DNA of 64,000 nucleotides, taken from positions 14,587,589 to 14,651,588 of the forward strand of contig OY294048.1 of NCBI GenBank assembly GCA_958510825.1. The letters are read 5' to 3'. The DNA is from Brachypterus glaber. Lineage: Eukaryota > Arthropoda > Insecta > Coleoptera > Kateretidae. Numbering within the stretch: the stretch's first letter is position 1; each line of letters starts with the position of its first letter. This document shows positions 11,141 to 23,980 of the stretch, in pieces. The translations under genes were made by a program, and so were the position numbers. Below the pieces are notes generated by a model. The model was given only the letters and a program-made list of their open reading frames with translations, was not told where the DNA came from and searched no databases.

Positions 11141-11589
11141 TGCAATATAAATCATTAATTTCCCCTAGATGGCCCCACCGATTAAAATATCATTATTAAT
11201 GCTTAAAGCAAGATGGCTGAACTGCTGTCATGATAAACACGAATATAATCTAATACATTTCGTTTAAAAAACTTAAATGTACAGTTTTAGTCAATGTTTT
11301 TTACTTTTGAAACTGAGAAGGATAATAAGTGTTATGAACGGATCCTTGTGATCTATCAACAAATGTTTTTTGTGGTTGTTTATTTCGGTTACGCGTATGT
11401 GGAACTTCAGTATTATATGATTGTGCTTTTCTTGTGAAATGAAGGAAAAAAATATTTGTGGTAAATATGAAGAGAACTAAAAAACTAATTATTATAGTAT
11501 TATTTTCTTCATTTGAATTCAAACATCTAGGTTTAAAAAAAAATAGTATTTTATTTTTAGATAAAAACAGTTGCGAATAAAATAGTATA

Positions 11590-11670
11590 CAGGTCTCCCG
11601 GAAAATTGTACTTTTCCTCGACCTATAAATGGTCTCGGAAAAGTACTATTTTCCGAGTCGACCTGTAATC
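11590..11670. repeat. Hairpin element, about 80 bp
   Basis: TACAGGTC...CGGAAAAT...GTACTTTTCC paired with GGAAAAGTAC...ATTTTCCG...GACCTGTA around a short loop near 11630. Imperfect arms. Confidence 0.75.
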
Positions 11671-14600
11671 TACTATTCCATATATTTTTCTTCAAAAAGG
11701 TGTCCTTACAATGGCTTCGATAATGCTACGATGTAAGTAACAGTAGCAGCAGATAAAACCAGTCAGGTATGAAAACATCTGTTGGGAAACTGGTGAGAAT
11801 TCTGTTTTTTACAAATTTTTATCACCCAAATGTTTTCTTTTTTATGTCTTATACTCTTCTAGATATTGATCTGCAAAGAGTCCAAATATACGCGAATTGC
11901 ATCTTTGCAATCTTGCGTCGTTTGTTACATGATTAAAACCGTCAATTACACTCCGATTCTGAGAATCAAATTACCCTTTAAAATAGCGATCGTCTTGTAA
12001 ATATTAACTTATTATTATCGTTAATTAATTGATAATATTAATTTTCAAAGCCAGCTTTTAAATCCAAGGGCCTTCTTTTGAAGAAAGGCCAGAGTCAAAT
12101 TTACAGCAATTCGGACGTCATCAAAAATAAGTTTAAGTTTATTGAAATTAAAATCAAATGGATACAAAAATAATTACAATAAGGCTTGTGTACTAAAAAA
12201 AAAAATAATAATACCTACATTTTACTTACTTCCTTCAAGTCGCCTTAAACACTAGAGTTATCTGCGTCACTCAGGTTATCCCTTTAAAATTTAATTTTTA
12301 ATTTTTATATTCATGTACATACCCTTGTACCTTTCCTATGTAAAGAATGGAAAGACATATTGGAGTTTGGAAAAATCCAGAAGGCCATGATTCAAATTAG
12401 ATCTTGTCAGTCACAGATTCTGTGCCTGTCACTATTTTTGTTTCATTGTTTGGTCTTTGTCCACCTCCGAAAATGTTCATCTTTACTATATTTAGATCTT
12501 TAAGATACACCAGTGTTAAATGGAAGCTTTAAAACTATTTATAGTTTTAAAAGATTTCGTTTAACTATTTATTAAAAATCCACCAATACATCATTACTAT
12601 TAGTTATATTGGATAATTTTTTTGAAAATTGTTACTTAATTTTGAGGAAATCTTGCAGTCTTATAACTATCCTTTCAGAGGCATTTTCTTCAAGGGTTGT
12701 GGAATTCAAGTGCTTTCTCGCTAAGTACCTCTCCAGAATGGCGGTGACCCAACCACGCACACTGTTTACACCGTTCCATGTATAATATATACATCTATCT
12801 GCGTCCTAATAAAACTTGTATGACTGAAGGACATAACTTTCATAAGGGGTTACTCCATTTTTGGGGATATGCGGTTTTTAAATAAAAACGGTAGACTTTT
12901 TAGTTATACTAAATATGTAAAAATTATGAAAATATGCAGCCAAAAATTGTAAAATAGGGTGACTTAAAAAAATACTCCAAATCGTTGGGCTGCAAACTAC
13001 AGGAACTAAGGGAAAAAGGGGTGAAAAGAAAAAGGGGTAAAAAGAAAAAGGGATAATAAGAAACGGCGAAGAAAAGAACATTAAAAATTTCTTGTGAAAA
13101 TATGAAAAAAAACGTACAAGGACTCCAAATTCATAAGCTATTATTCCTAAAATTTGCAGGTTTCTATTTAAGCATTTTTATATTATTATTATAAAGTAAA
13201 AAGTTATAGATATAGTCATGAACTTTAATGTGGAAAGTGTGAAAATTTTGACTATTAACCAAAATTTTGTTAAAAGTTTTAGTAAGCTTTGCAACACTGA
13301 CATATTTTACTGACATTTAAAGGTTGTAAATGTAGCTATAATAATTTATTAAAATTGTTTCTGGAATTTTCAGCTTTGGATTCTCTTATTACTCCATGTA
13401 TTGTATTTTGTCAGGGTAATAAGAAACACTTTTTAAAACTCTTTATTTTTAGGATTTTTTTTTGGAATTTTCTTAGGAAGGTGTTCGCATAAAATATTGA
13501 ATTAAAAAAAAAAAAAACAATTTATGAACCAATTCAATTTTTGGGGAATGGACCATTTATTGATTATTAATAAAAGAGTTATCAAAAAGAGTTAGTTTTG
13601 AAACTATTGGATCTGACAGTTTTAAAACTATCTGACATTTTGAATTTTATAATTTTAATCAGATTCAACTACCATTAAAAAAAACCCCAGCACCAATTTT
13701 TATAAAAATACCTTAAAATTTTAAAATTTCCTCTGCCATATTGGATCCGCCATTTTGAATTTAAATTTTGAAATAGAAACCCCATTTAAAGTTTTATAAA
13801 AAATCGCACTTTTTTTCATGGCGTTTTTCCCTTTTGATAAACAAGTGCCAAATTTGCACCTTCATTGTAACTATTTTCCTAAGAAGTTTGACAATACCAA
13901 ACTACTATTAAATTTAATTTATTTTTTTTTAATTTTGATTCAGCAAAAATAAATTTAATTTTTGACCTCCCTGATGAATCAAGTCAATGACATTTAACCC
14001 TTTATGAAGCTTGTACTCTTTAAGTGTAAAACCCCTACAGTTCATTATTTAGCAAGGCTCTACGAATGAGGAGGTTGGAATGGGGCTAAATTTATGAGCA
14101 CTCGTTAATTTAGAGACGTGACGAGCTTGCTCAAATTGCGTAAGGACAAATTACTTGGGATATCAAATTTTTGTCATTTAAAACGAGCGGAAAAATTATG
14201 AGAAAAAACTGGTGTCTAATTAAAATAATTCTGATATAAAATTAAAAAAAAAATCTCGGGTATTGCAAATGTCTTTATTAGTCCTTGGAGCAGATTTTTT
14301 TTTTGTAGACCTGTGTTAGGGTTTCGTCGAATATATATTTTGGTTTGCAAAAACTCGCTAAAAATGAACTGTGAGTGGGATTATTGAAATTAGAATTATT
14401 CTGACAATAAGCCGTCGATTACAGTGCACTCTTCGGATTTTCTGGAAAATAAAATATGCTCGAATCCAGATGATGTATGCACAGGGTGTAAGAAAGTTAT
14501 ACATCTTAGTGTCAGATGCAGTAATATAGGGCCTTTAAAATTTAATGCCGTTTATGCATCGTCGAGCCATAAGCTAACACATCCTACAACATACTAAATA

Positions 14601-14724
14601 ACTAACGTTATACATAAAGTAGATGTGTAAGTCCGTCAGAGAGGGAGACAGTCTATCTTCTATAAAAACAACTTTTAAATAGGTGGATTTTTTTAAGTTA
14701 TAAAACATATTAGAAAAATTGAGA
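11671..14724. other. AT-rich DNA without a recognised gene
   Basis: 12050-12095 has a small GGGCCTTCTTTTGAAGAAAG hairpin. 13005-13080 is a purine-rich AAAAAGGGG-type tract whose complement reads as a hydrophobic spurious frame. 13680-13830 has short CCATATTGGATCCGCCATTT-like motifs. No conserved coding signal. Confidence 0.6.
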
Positions 14725-15001
14725 GTTATTTTGAAACGCTGACCTGATTGGTCAAAACTGACATAGGATTCGTGTTCAGCGGCCAAAAATACTTGGGAAT
14801 GTATAGGCCGCATATCTCGGATAGAAGTTTTTTTTTCACGCAATCCATTTTTGCCTGTACATGTAAAGGCACACAAAAAAAAATCTTCTGTCTCAGATAT
14901 GCGACATATACAATGTACATCATACATTCCCATGTATTTTAGACCGCTGAACACAAATCCGATGTCAGTTTTGACCAATCAGGTCAGCGTTTCAAAATAA
15001 C
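14725..15001. mobile_element. Foldback MITE
   Basis: 277-bp palindrome. Arms start GTTATTTTGAAACGCTGACC and share TGATTGGTCAAAACTGACAT and TTCAGCGG. The centre is near 14863 with GCCTGTACATGTAAAGGC. Mirror-image frames on both strands (beginning MVKTDIGFVFSG in each) are by-products of the palindrome, not genes. Confidence 0.88.
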
Positions 15002-15044
15002 CTCAAAAAAGTTTGAAAACCGGCGGATTTCAACTATTTTTTAA

Positions 15045-15160
15045 GGTTATTTTGAAAAGCTGACCTGATTGGTCAAAACTGACATCGGATTCGTGTTCAG
15101 CGGTCAAAAATACATAGGAATGTATATGTTGCACCTCTTTGTGTGCCTGTGTTATTAAAT
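15045..15160 (+). repeat. Partial copy of the 14.7-kb MITE arm
   Basis: GGTTATTTTGAAAAGCTGAC, then TGATTGGTCAAAACTGACAT and TTCAGCGGTCAAAAATACAT, one arm of the adjacent MITE in direct orientation to its left arm. It starts about 45 bp after the MITE ends. Confidence 0.8.
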
Positions 15161-15529
15161 ACAAATTTTATAAGACGTAAGACAGTCAAAATGTCAAATG
15201 TAAAAATTACCAAAAGCAAAATGGGTAATAAAAATATCACTAAATGTAATTTTTAAACCAATAATCATAGCTGCCATGGTCCAATTTTTTTAGTCAAAGC
15301 CGAGTTTATGAACATTTTAACTTTAGTACGTTAAAAGGGTATCTTTCTTCTGGACCTATACAATGTACATATCGGCATATAACCTCTTATATAATATTAC
15401 ATAAAAATATCTGTATAGTTTCAGTATTAAAGGCGGTACATTTAAGATACTTAAAACCAACATATATTTCCGATATGATGCTATCTATGGATATCTATAT
15501 CTGTAGGCTGTTTAATATATTAACTATTT

Positions 15530-15700
15530 TATATACAGGGTGATTATCCTAGGGCAAATCACTTGTTTTTTGGTGTTATCAATATAGAGCCAATAAACTA
15601 CAAGTCTGCCGGGACAAAAAATATCTACTACCTCTTGTTTTTGAGATAGCTTATTTGAAACCATTTTTAAATGAAATCTTAATTTAAATATATTAAAATT
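15530..15700 (+). repeat. D-like terminal fragment
   Basis: TATACAGGGTGATTATCC followed by sequence without a matching partner end. It is assigned only from the terminus. Confidence 0.35.
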
Positions 15701-15968
15701 TTAAATAATTTTAAATAATTTAGATCTTCCATGTGGAATTACTGCATTCATTATTATTTTAATCTGGATATAATTACATATATTTTTTAATCTTAGGGGT
15801 ATTTCACTGTAAGATTTATAGGATTCTTATAAATTTCATTAAAAAAAAAAAAAAAATTAAATAAAGAAGTAATTTAATATTAAGATTCTTTTAGCCTTTA
15901 TTAGGAAATTAGAATTTGGGTTTTTTAATATTCACATTACAACACTAGATCTGTTTATTATTCAATCA

Positions 15969-16168
15969 GCGTATAATAATTGCTATTAATCAATGAGGGT
16001 GAATTTTGGGACACGAGCCGAAAGGCGAGTGACCTAATCACCCGAATGATTAATATCTATTATACGCGAGTAGAATTCTATACTTTATCCACGGTCGTTT
16101 TCAATTTTAAACGGTTTATTTTTACAGACCCGTGATTAATAGGCCTATTAATCACGGCCGTGGATAAA
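15969..16168. mobile_element. Two adjacent hairpin elements
   Basis: First, 15969-16068: GCGTATAATAATTGCTATTA pairs with TAATATCTATTATACGC, and GGGTGA with TCACCC, around CGAGCCGAAAGGCGAGTG. Second, 16084-16168: TTTATCCACGG pairs with CCGTGGATAAA. It encloses a perfect 28-bp palindrome at 16130-16157 centred on TAATAGGCCTATTA. Confidence 0.75.
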
Positions 16169-16325
16169 AGATATTACCCGAATGCTTTTGTTTTTCCATT
16201 ATGACGGTACTTTTTTTCTATTTTCAGTTCAATGTCATTTTAATCATTTTTAATTTTTTTGTTTTTTTGTATCTTTGGATACAGCCCAGAGTAGTTAAAA
16301 TAGTAAATGAAATGCAATTGTGACC

Positions 16326-16371
16326 GGCTTTTAGTGCAAGAATGGGTTTACGTTCTTTTACACTAAAAGCT
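16326..16371. repeat. Imperfect hairpin, about 45 bp
   Basis: CTTTTAGTGCAAGAA pairs with TTCTTTTACACTAAAAG. Confidence 0.65.
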
Positions 16372-17261
16372 TAAGTAGCAAAATAATATCCTAGCTTTAA
16401 TAATGCTAAAAAAAGTTATTTGTCTTTTGTGGATCACCGTGTATTTGGATTGTACTCTAGTGATCGGCTTTAGAATTTATTTACGAATTGGCTTTATTTA
16501 TATGTGAATAAGTATACTCATACGAATATTGAACTGGATATGTAATTTTAAAATATTCAATATTTTCAGTAGAAATATATCAAAGATATAAGCTTCGCTG
16601 CATAGAATTTATATTTATAAATTCTATACAGTAATGACAGCTCTAAAGTTTAAAAAATACATTATTTAATAAAATTACACATAAATTAATTTAACTGACA
16701 TTTGTGTCCTTAAAAGCAAAAATAAAATACATTAATAAGAAGCGGGGCCCAATATATGTATGTGTATTTGGAAATCATACGTTAAACGGTTTTAATGATT
16801 TCAAATAGGCATTCGAAACGGTGAGCTACAGATAATGAAAATTAGTAATTTTTTAGGTTGAATTGCATTATAATATTGTTTTCCGAAAACGATGTGGTGC
16901 GATGTGGCTGTTGATGGTTATGAATAGCCTAGACCACATTCTACCAAAATCTACTGGTTCCATTCCTTGAAACTTAACCCTTTGGTTATATGTCCCATCC
17001 TGTTTTAAGTTATCACTTGTGCACTGCATGTCCCATTTTACGTTGTAAAATTATTTAAGGTTTTTTTTTCTAATTACTTCGAGCGTATTTCTAACAAATT
17101 TTCTTAACAGTGGCAAACTTTTGTATTTTTTGTCTTAATAAAATTTTTATTTCAAAATACCAATTATGTTAGACTATACCCAGTGGGACATATAATAATA
17201 TTATATATAATTTGACTAAGATACCTACTGGGTCATATTTGTTTGTTTTTTTTTTGTTTGT

Positions 17262-17917
17262 TTAACCTCGTACTATTCTACTTAATGGAGATTTCTCCCG
17301 TTAGATTAGACAGGGACAAAAATGCTACCCAAAAAGGATAGAAGACATACATACACTCCCACTTCCACACAACCAAACAAATTCTGTATTTGTTCTTTGT
17401 TGAACAAATACAATATTTACTTGGCCGGGCGAAAAGTGTAACTATATTATTTTTATTAAAGAAATTACTGGCGCCATCTAAATTTTAGTAGAATTATCTT
17501 ATTCTACAGATTCACATTAGCTATGTTCTTTCGTGCCACTCAGTGCTACACTTTCCGCCCAACCAAATAAATACTGTATTTGTTGTATGAAAAACAAATA
17601 CAGTATTTATTTGGTTGGCTGGAAAGTGTAGCACAAATGAGATAGAGATAGGGTAGACGTCTTTTGTTTCATAATTATAGTTGTAGAGAGCTCTATTAAG
17701 CATCCCCTAAGTCCAGGACTTGTGTGAGCTAGTAGTAGAGGGAACTACGGGCTTATACTGATTTTCGAATCAGTTTCTAGGGAGTGTTCGTTTCACTTAT
17801 CGCCTTCGCTAAATTTCAGTTATTAATTAACTGAAAAAGGCAAATCGGCGATAGTGAGAATCGAACTCACGCTAGTAGGTTATGCATACGCGCTATCCAC
17901 TACTCTATGCCTCCTAT
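17262..17917 (-). mobile_element. tRNA-derived SINE, copy S2, with a different tRNA head
   Basis: Reverse-strand SINE with the same body as the other copies (17701-17835) and the same tail end GTACGAGGTTAAA (near 17264-17280). The tRNA-like head (17845-17917, reverse) is clearly different: its B box reads GAGTTCGATTCTC and the A-box region is unrelated in sequence to S1, S3 and S4. The body and tail are separated by an insert of about 415 bp (17286-17699). The SINE itself sits inside a piggyBac-like MITE. Confidence 0.82.
17286..17699. mobile_element. Hairpin-rich insert within SINE S2
   Basis: Sequence with no counterpart in other SINE copies. It contains two related hairpins: 17355-17433, degenerate, and 17543-17634, nearly perfect with arms of about 40 bp that include ACTTTCC and CAAATACAGTATTTATTTGG. 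The arms of both end in a GTGTAGC/GTGTAAC-type sequence. It is probably a foldback MITE present in two diverged units. Precise ends were deduced from where SINE similarity breaks. Confidence 0.6.
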
Positions 17918-18052
17918 ACATAGATCCACGTTTTTTTTTTTGTAAAATATTTGTTTCATACAACATAAAAAAACACTTTGTGATCGCCAATGACAATAAC
18001 TGTATAACACAAAAAAGTTGAAAAAAATAAAATTTGGGTCTTAAAGGGTTAA

Positions 18053-20228
18053 ACTGGATTCAGGACTATTGTGACTTGTATACTTTTATAGAATGTATAA
18101 TAACATCACAGTACTATGATTTATACATATATGTATATATGGACAAGACAAGAATATGAAGTAAGGATAAATATAGAGTAGCTGCATGCAGATTTATTAG
18201 TTTGAATATTAATTAAATCGAATAATACAGGTACCTGTGAATTACAATGTAAAAGTATTGTCAGTAATTATCAAAATAATTACGGCGATAAAATCTAGAA
18301 TATTCCATACAATTTGTGGCATTCATTTAGAATACGCCATATTTAATTTAATATCGCAATAAATTTACAATGTATCGGAATTATTATACAATTTACATAT
18401 CCATATTATAATGCAACGAGGTGAGGCTCAAAGGGAGGAACCCACGATGTAAACAACTAATGATTAAAGAAGAATAATTTTGGTATAGATATTGGTACTG
18501 GTATAAATATAATACCTTGCATATGAGGTTTGAATTTTAACCAGAGATTATAACGCCTACAAACGAGTTTAAAATAATTTGGTATAAAATCTCCTGTAAA
18601 AATTAAATGTCTTATTAGGGAAAAACAGACATATAATTCAAAGGGTGTAGTTTGGTTCAATAGTTATATTATTATTAATTACAACAGTAAGCGACATAGC
18701 CGACGAGACTGTGTATCATCAAGTCTTGCTTTTTAAAAGTTTCTTCTTGATATGACTCCATCCTTCAATATTTTTGACATATATTTTTATAAATAATATT
18801 AAGGAATTAAATCTTCACGGTAACGTGGTATAAGAAACCGCGGTTTCTTATATCTCTATTACTATGTCAACAAAAGGTCTTCATTATTTGATGGAAATTG
18901 CATTTTTTAATTTTACATAAGCTGAATTATCGAAATTTGCTATAATGCTATAATAATAATACATATTATGTATTATTATTATATTATTATGTTGTGTCCT
19001 GTTAATGGTGTATACTGTTGGACAATAAATTTATAATATAATACATGTAGACTCGCCCAGACGAAACTGTAGATATATTATTTAGTTACTCCCATGCGAA
19101 GAGTCCTTGCTGCTTTCAAAAAGTGAAAAATTTCTAGGCATTCACATCGACTAAAAAATATTATGGAATTATCATGAAGCTTTAGTTTTTTTTAAACCTT
19201 TATTAAATACGGAATTTAGGTCATAATCTTTCTATGAATGTCCACAAATACGGTTTCTTGGCTTGGAGACACTGGAGTGTAAAAGAACGAGTTTTAAACT
19301 TCAAATAAAACTAATAGAATTATCTACTTATTTAAATATTTAGACACTTTAACTTCTGTAGATGTTATATAAATAATAATTTTAAAATATATATTGCACA
19401 TTATTGCAATAAATAATTTTCGCTATGTTGCTTAACAGACTCTGTAGAAACCAAACTGGCATTAATTACCATGGTTTTAGCTTTATAATGATCTAACCTT
19501 GAAAGCAGAGACGGTCATGTTGCGTATTCTAGGGGAGCCATGATGGACGGCTAGATCCAAATTCTCGTTTCGGTGAGTCTTATTCATCCGTGAAAGCCAA
19601 CTTCACAGTAGTTCTTCTGATAAATTGATTGGCCTAGACCGTGTAGCTTCGCTCATATTTGAAAAAAAAATCCGCTCGAAACCAGAATAGACCCCCAGCA
19701 TTCCTGAACTGCGTCTAGATGCGTCTGTTGCCCAAAGTTTGATTATGGGTCGATTAGGAGGGTATGCTCCCAAAGGCCTCCACCTATGACTGCGCCAGCT
19801 TTAAAGTAAGTGAACTTGAAAATTGTTTTATAATTTTAATTTTTCCCTTTTGCCTTTGCTCTAGAATAAAATTACAAAGCTGAAATATAGCTCATATTTA
19901 GTTGACACTTTTAAGTCTCTAATACGAGCAATAAAATTACGTGTGCGGCCGGAGATAAAATTTACAAATTTACTGTAACTGCACTTAGTAACATTTACGA
20001 GCGATTTTGCAACTGAAAACAAGAAATTAAACTGGAGTGTACATAAAAACGACGTAATAAAAGAAATTGTACGACTATTTTAATAGTTCGACTTCAAACA
20101 GATTTATACGGACGCAGACAGACTTCGACGTGTCGGATACGATTAACTACCGGTTATCATGCAATTTTTTAATTTTATTAATTAATTAAATTTACATTTT
20201 ATTTCTGAGATAAATGTTATTTTCACGT
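18053..20228. other. AT-rich DNA; GC-richer patch at 19490-19810
   Basis: The patch (for example CCATGATGGACGGCTAGATC, AGGCCTCCACCTATGACTGC) stands out in composition. It has no open frame of note and no copy elsewhere in the window, and could be an old retroposed or coding remnant. The remainder is featureless apart from a palindrome at 18829 and a TAATAATAATA palindrome near 18950-18995. Confidence 0.5.
18829..18852. repeat. Perfect 24-bp palindrome
   Basis: TATAAGAAACCG followed by its exact complement. No adjoining repeats. Confidence 0.85.
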
Positions 20229-20558
20229 TATACAGGATGTCCAGTAAATGATTTCGTTAATTTTAGGGGGTGTTTCTACATAGGAAAATATGAAAAAAAG
20301 TTCCTATAAACATGTCTAAAAATGCGTCGTAAGGGAGCTAAGCCCTTTGAAAGTTGCTAAAAATTCGGTTTTTATTTAATAACTTAGGAACTCTTTACAT
20401 GAACGAGGTTTTGAATGTAAACTAACCTCCAAACATATCAAATATACTTTTTGTGCTTCCATTAAGCCTCTTATGACATTTGTTTTAAACTTTTTTTCAT
20501 ATATCCAGCATTTATTAAAATATTAAGGATTTTAATGAAAAATGGACCACCCTGTATA
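20229..20558 (+). repeat. D-like TIR element, short
   Basis: Starts TATACAGGATGTCC and ends GGACCACCCTGTATA, inverted termini about 330 bp apart. The interior has the AAAAAAAGTTCCTATAAA block of the D family. Noncoding. Confidence 0.65.
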
Positions 20559-21021
20559 CTTGCTGTATTAACAATAAATTGCATTCACTTGCCAAAATTA
20601 ATGTGAGAGGTTTTCAATATTAGAGCGTATTTAAAACATTATAATTACAAAATAAATATTTAATAACCGAATGCTATTTAAATTATGGGGTGACAAGTAT
20701 TATTAATATGCCATTTACAAAATTAATTGGAACTCTTGAAGAAAATAAAAACGAATTTAATATTTTTAATTGCGACATGAACAATAATTAACCTTATTAT
20801 GAATGAAAATACAAATTTTTTTTTCAGCCTAATTATACGTTACAGAAGGTTGTGACTTTTTTTATTTCTGAAATATTAAAGTTTTTAGGGTTATCAGACA
20901 TTCTATACACTACGTACAATTTTTAATTAGTTTGACAGTATAAGTAGCAATTATATTACAGCTCTGTCAACTGTTTTACTTTTGCGTCCTAGGCCGAAAA
21001 ATAAAACTTATCGTACAAGTT

Positions 21022-21460
21022 TATTATACAGAAATAAGTTCGAGAAATTTAAGAGGTAATTGTACGTTAAAAAATATGAAAAAAAGTTCCTATAAGGGTT
21101 GGCCTGGAAATGAGTCCTAAGGCAGCTACGACCCTCCTAAAGGTACATCTAAAAAGAAGTTTTTATTTAATATTTCTGGAAGCTTAAATTGATAAAGGCT
21201 ATCATTTCATGGACTTTTTGTTTGATAATGTTAACCAGGGACGTGCGAAATGGGGGGGGGGGCGATTTAACATTTTTGCACCAAACTTTTTTATCCATAA
21301 TTTTTTTGACATTTTCTTAATAAAATATTATTCTTTAATTAAAAATGCATAAAAAAGGTAGTCTTTATGTAACTCCGTAGAGCCAACCGTTTTCGAGAAA
21401 ATTGCAATTAAAGAGGCAATTTCACGTTCTGAGCACCAAAAATACTAACTAAAAAATGAT
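21022..21460 (+). repeat. D-like repeat fragment
   Basis: Contains GAAATTTAAGAGGTAATTG, AAAAAAAGTTCCTATAAGGG and GGAAATGAGTCCTAAGGC, matching D-family left ends, and further on a G run (21251-21261) and CCAACCGTTTTCGAGAAAAT as in other members. The ends are not clear. Confidence 0.55.
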
Positions 21461-22261
21461 TATACAGAAAGTGACGCTTTTAGATAAAATTGAATAAAAA
21501 CAGTATTTTTTCGTCCTTGTAACATAACCTATTATGACTGCAACGTTAAAATAAAAAAGTTTTTAAACGTTTACGTTTCGTATATTTAATTAAGGCGAGC
21601 GCATAAAAGTTCAATAACTTTTCACTTGAACGTGTCAACTCGGCCGTATTGGCCTTTCAATCATGTCATCGTGCGTTTCCAAGTAATTTGTAATTAAAGG
21701 TTGTAAACAACAACCAGTAATACATTAACTTAAATGCTTCTCCCGTCCTTCTTTTTGGACCAGGAAAAGAGGACGATTTTTAATTTCGCCGTGATCGACC
21801 TTTGTAATGTACACATTTTTTTATCAATTTTCATGTTTACAATTTTTTTTCCTTAAAATATTTTTTAATATATTGTAATTGTAAGTTTTATATCGTAAAA
21901 CGAAAAAAAAAAAATCAAAAAAAAAAAAAATTTTTAACATAAAATAAAAGAATAACAAATGCAAAGAAAATAATAAATTTTTTGAATTTTATGTGCCAAC
22001 ATTAAAATTTAGGTCTGAAGGGATTAAATATTCTTATTATACATCTCTCAAGCTAAAGAGTTATTATTTAAAAAATAAAGTGTGCACTCAAGCTCAAAGA
22101 GTTCATATTTTGGGAGGTATATCGAGAAAAAACGCAATATTCTATCCACTGTATACACTTGAGAGCAAAAAAATCAATCCACCAAAAAAAAATCTAAATA
22201 AAACAAAAGTAGAGAACGTTTAAGCATTAAAACAAAAAAATAATTAGTAAAATCCAATCAG

Positions 22262-22385
22262 GGGACGTTCAAGTATTACGTAACACAAATTTTGATAATT
22301 TTGGACCCCCCCCCCCCATAACGCTATTTTTCTATATCATTAACATGGGCGTAACTCCAAAATGACTTAATAAGGGTAAGTTATT
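22262..22385 (+). repeat. G-family element fragment with poly-C
   Basis: GGGACGTTCAAGTATTACGT, a C run (22306-22317), then TATATCATTAACATGGGC and TCCAAAATGACTT. Matches 28430-28562 in inverse arrangement. Confidence 0.65.
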
Positions 22386-23939
22386 AGGAGTGATTTTTTT
22401 TTTAAATATCAAAAATAAAATAATGTGTTTTTTTTTTAATTTTCCAAGAAAAAAACATTATCTCGTGAACCGTAAGTGTTATACAATATGTGCTTGGTGT
22501 TTTGGGAGTTTAAAAGCAAGCAGGGAAAGTTATAAAGAGTGACTTTTTTTGAGACATCAAAAATAAAAAAAATCCTCTTTATAACTCTATCCGAGGACAT
22601 ACTGTATAACTATTAACTTTAATAGTTTTTTTTAATTTTTCGGCATCTTTAAATCCTCATTAAAACCCATATATGGGGTGCGCGCATGTGTTGTCCTTTA
22701 TTGAGTTTAATTCGGTTTATTGTAACTTTAAGGTAATCGGGTTTTAATTTAACGTACGGCGAAAAAAAAAACAGTTTTTACAAAAAAAAGCACGATATTT
22801 TCCCGGACTAAATTGCCAACCTACCTGCCTGGCAGGCAGTGCCTGCGTTTGACAATCTTAAATCAACTTAATTATGGATATTTTATTTAATTATTTCAAA
22901 GTATCAATTTTATTATGCATTTTATTACCATACATGTAATTCGTATTTTATAGTGCCTATATTGTATCAAAATAAACGATATATCGCATATAAATTTATG
23001 AATACAGGGTGTGCAGCAGCACAGAATACTTCCCAATAAATCTATGCGCGCGCCCGACGCGCTGTTTAAGAAGAAAAAGTAATCATAATCCAAAAATTCA
23101 TGAATACTTTTATATTTGGTTATCAGTCACAGCGTAAATTAAATTCTATTTGTGGAGGCCACTTAAAAATTAGAAATATCCCAATACAATTTAATTAGGT
23201 TTGAGCTACTTGCACCTTCGAGTAGTATACTTTAGAATGCGAAGCATTATATATCTTCACAGATTGTTTTATTACTGCAAGGGGAAACGTATTAAGTCCA
23301 CTGTTATTACGTTTTTTATCATTTCAGAGAGGAAAAATTATGAAAATGGAATAGCTCATTTGAAAAATAGAAAATATTTTTTTCTAAGGCAACTATACAA
23401 TATCATATTAGTATACTGCGTCTACATAAGGTATTTCAAGAAATACGTTTTTTTTTTAAATATAAAAAATACCACAAAAAATTTCACCTTAATAAATGAA
23501 AAAAGGGTCCGCCCCACTTAATCTTAAAATTGGAAAAAATTAAAAATTCTATTTTTTGCAAAAATGCAAAAAAATAAATCTGTGCCAAATTTCATCTCAA
23601 AAAAATGAAATTTGGCGTGCACCTACTTCATTTGAAAATATAAAAAAATATAACTGTTATATTCCTCCCACTTCAATTGAAAACTACCAAAAAATTAAAA
23701 TTATTGGTTTTTTAATTTTGAAATAAATGGACAGCAATATGTTAGGCAACATAAGTTTAGGTCTTCAATACCAACCTAAAAAGAAAATTCTCTAAAACTA
23801 TTTGGATTTTATCACAACGCAACAAAAAATGTGCATTATATGCAAAATTATTAAAGAATACATAAAACAACTTATTAAACACAAAAACAAGTACAAAATC
23901 TTCACACACAACGGGGTATTATCAATGACTGTCAAATTA

Positions 23940-23980
23940 AGGAGTAGGTCATTAGTTCCCTAGGAAACTTTAGACCTACT
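23940..23980. repeat. Imperfect hairpin around CCCTAGG
   Basis: AGTAGGTCATTAGTT pairs with AACTTTAGACCTACT. Confidence 0.65.

Larger units (their letters stand above)
16978..18048. mobile_element. piggyBac-like MITE, copy P2, with nested SINE
   Basis: Reverse-oriented relative of P1, flanked by TTAA (16974-16977 and 18049-18052), starting CCCTTTGG and ending TAAAGGG. Shared blocks include the AAATGGGACATGCA-type region (reverse here, near 17025), CCCAGTGGGACATAT (near 17179) and CCTACTGGGTCATAT (near 17224). SINE S2 occupies 17262-17917, and that SINE holds a hairpin element, so three insertions are layered. Confidence 0.78.

Noticed and set aside
12878..13081. Hydrophobic 67-codon ORF resembling a membrane peptide
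   Set aside because: It is the complement of a purine-rich AAAAAGGGG tract.
14574..14978. 134-codon ORF and its look-alike on the opposite strand at 14748-14942
   Set aside because: Both are translations of the two arms of a palindromic MITE.
17845..17917. Second tRNA-like gene on the minus strand
   Set aside because: Same reasoning: it is the head of SINE S2.
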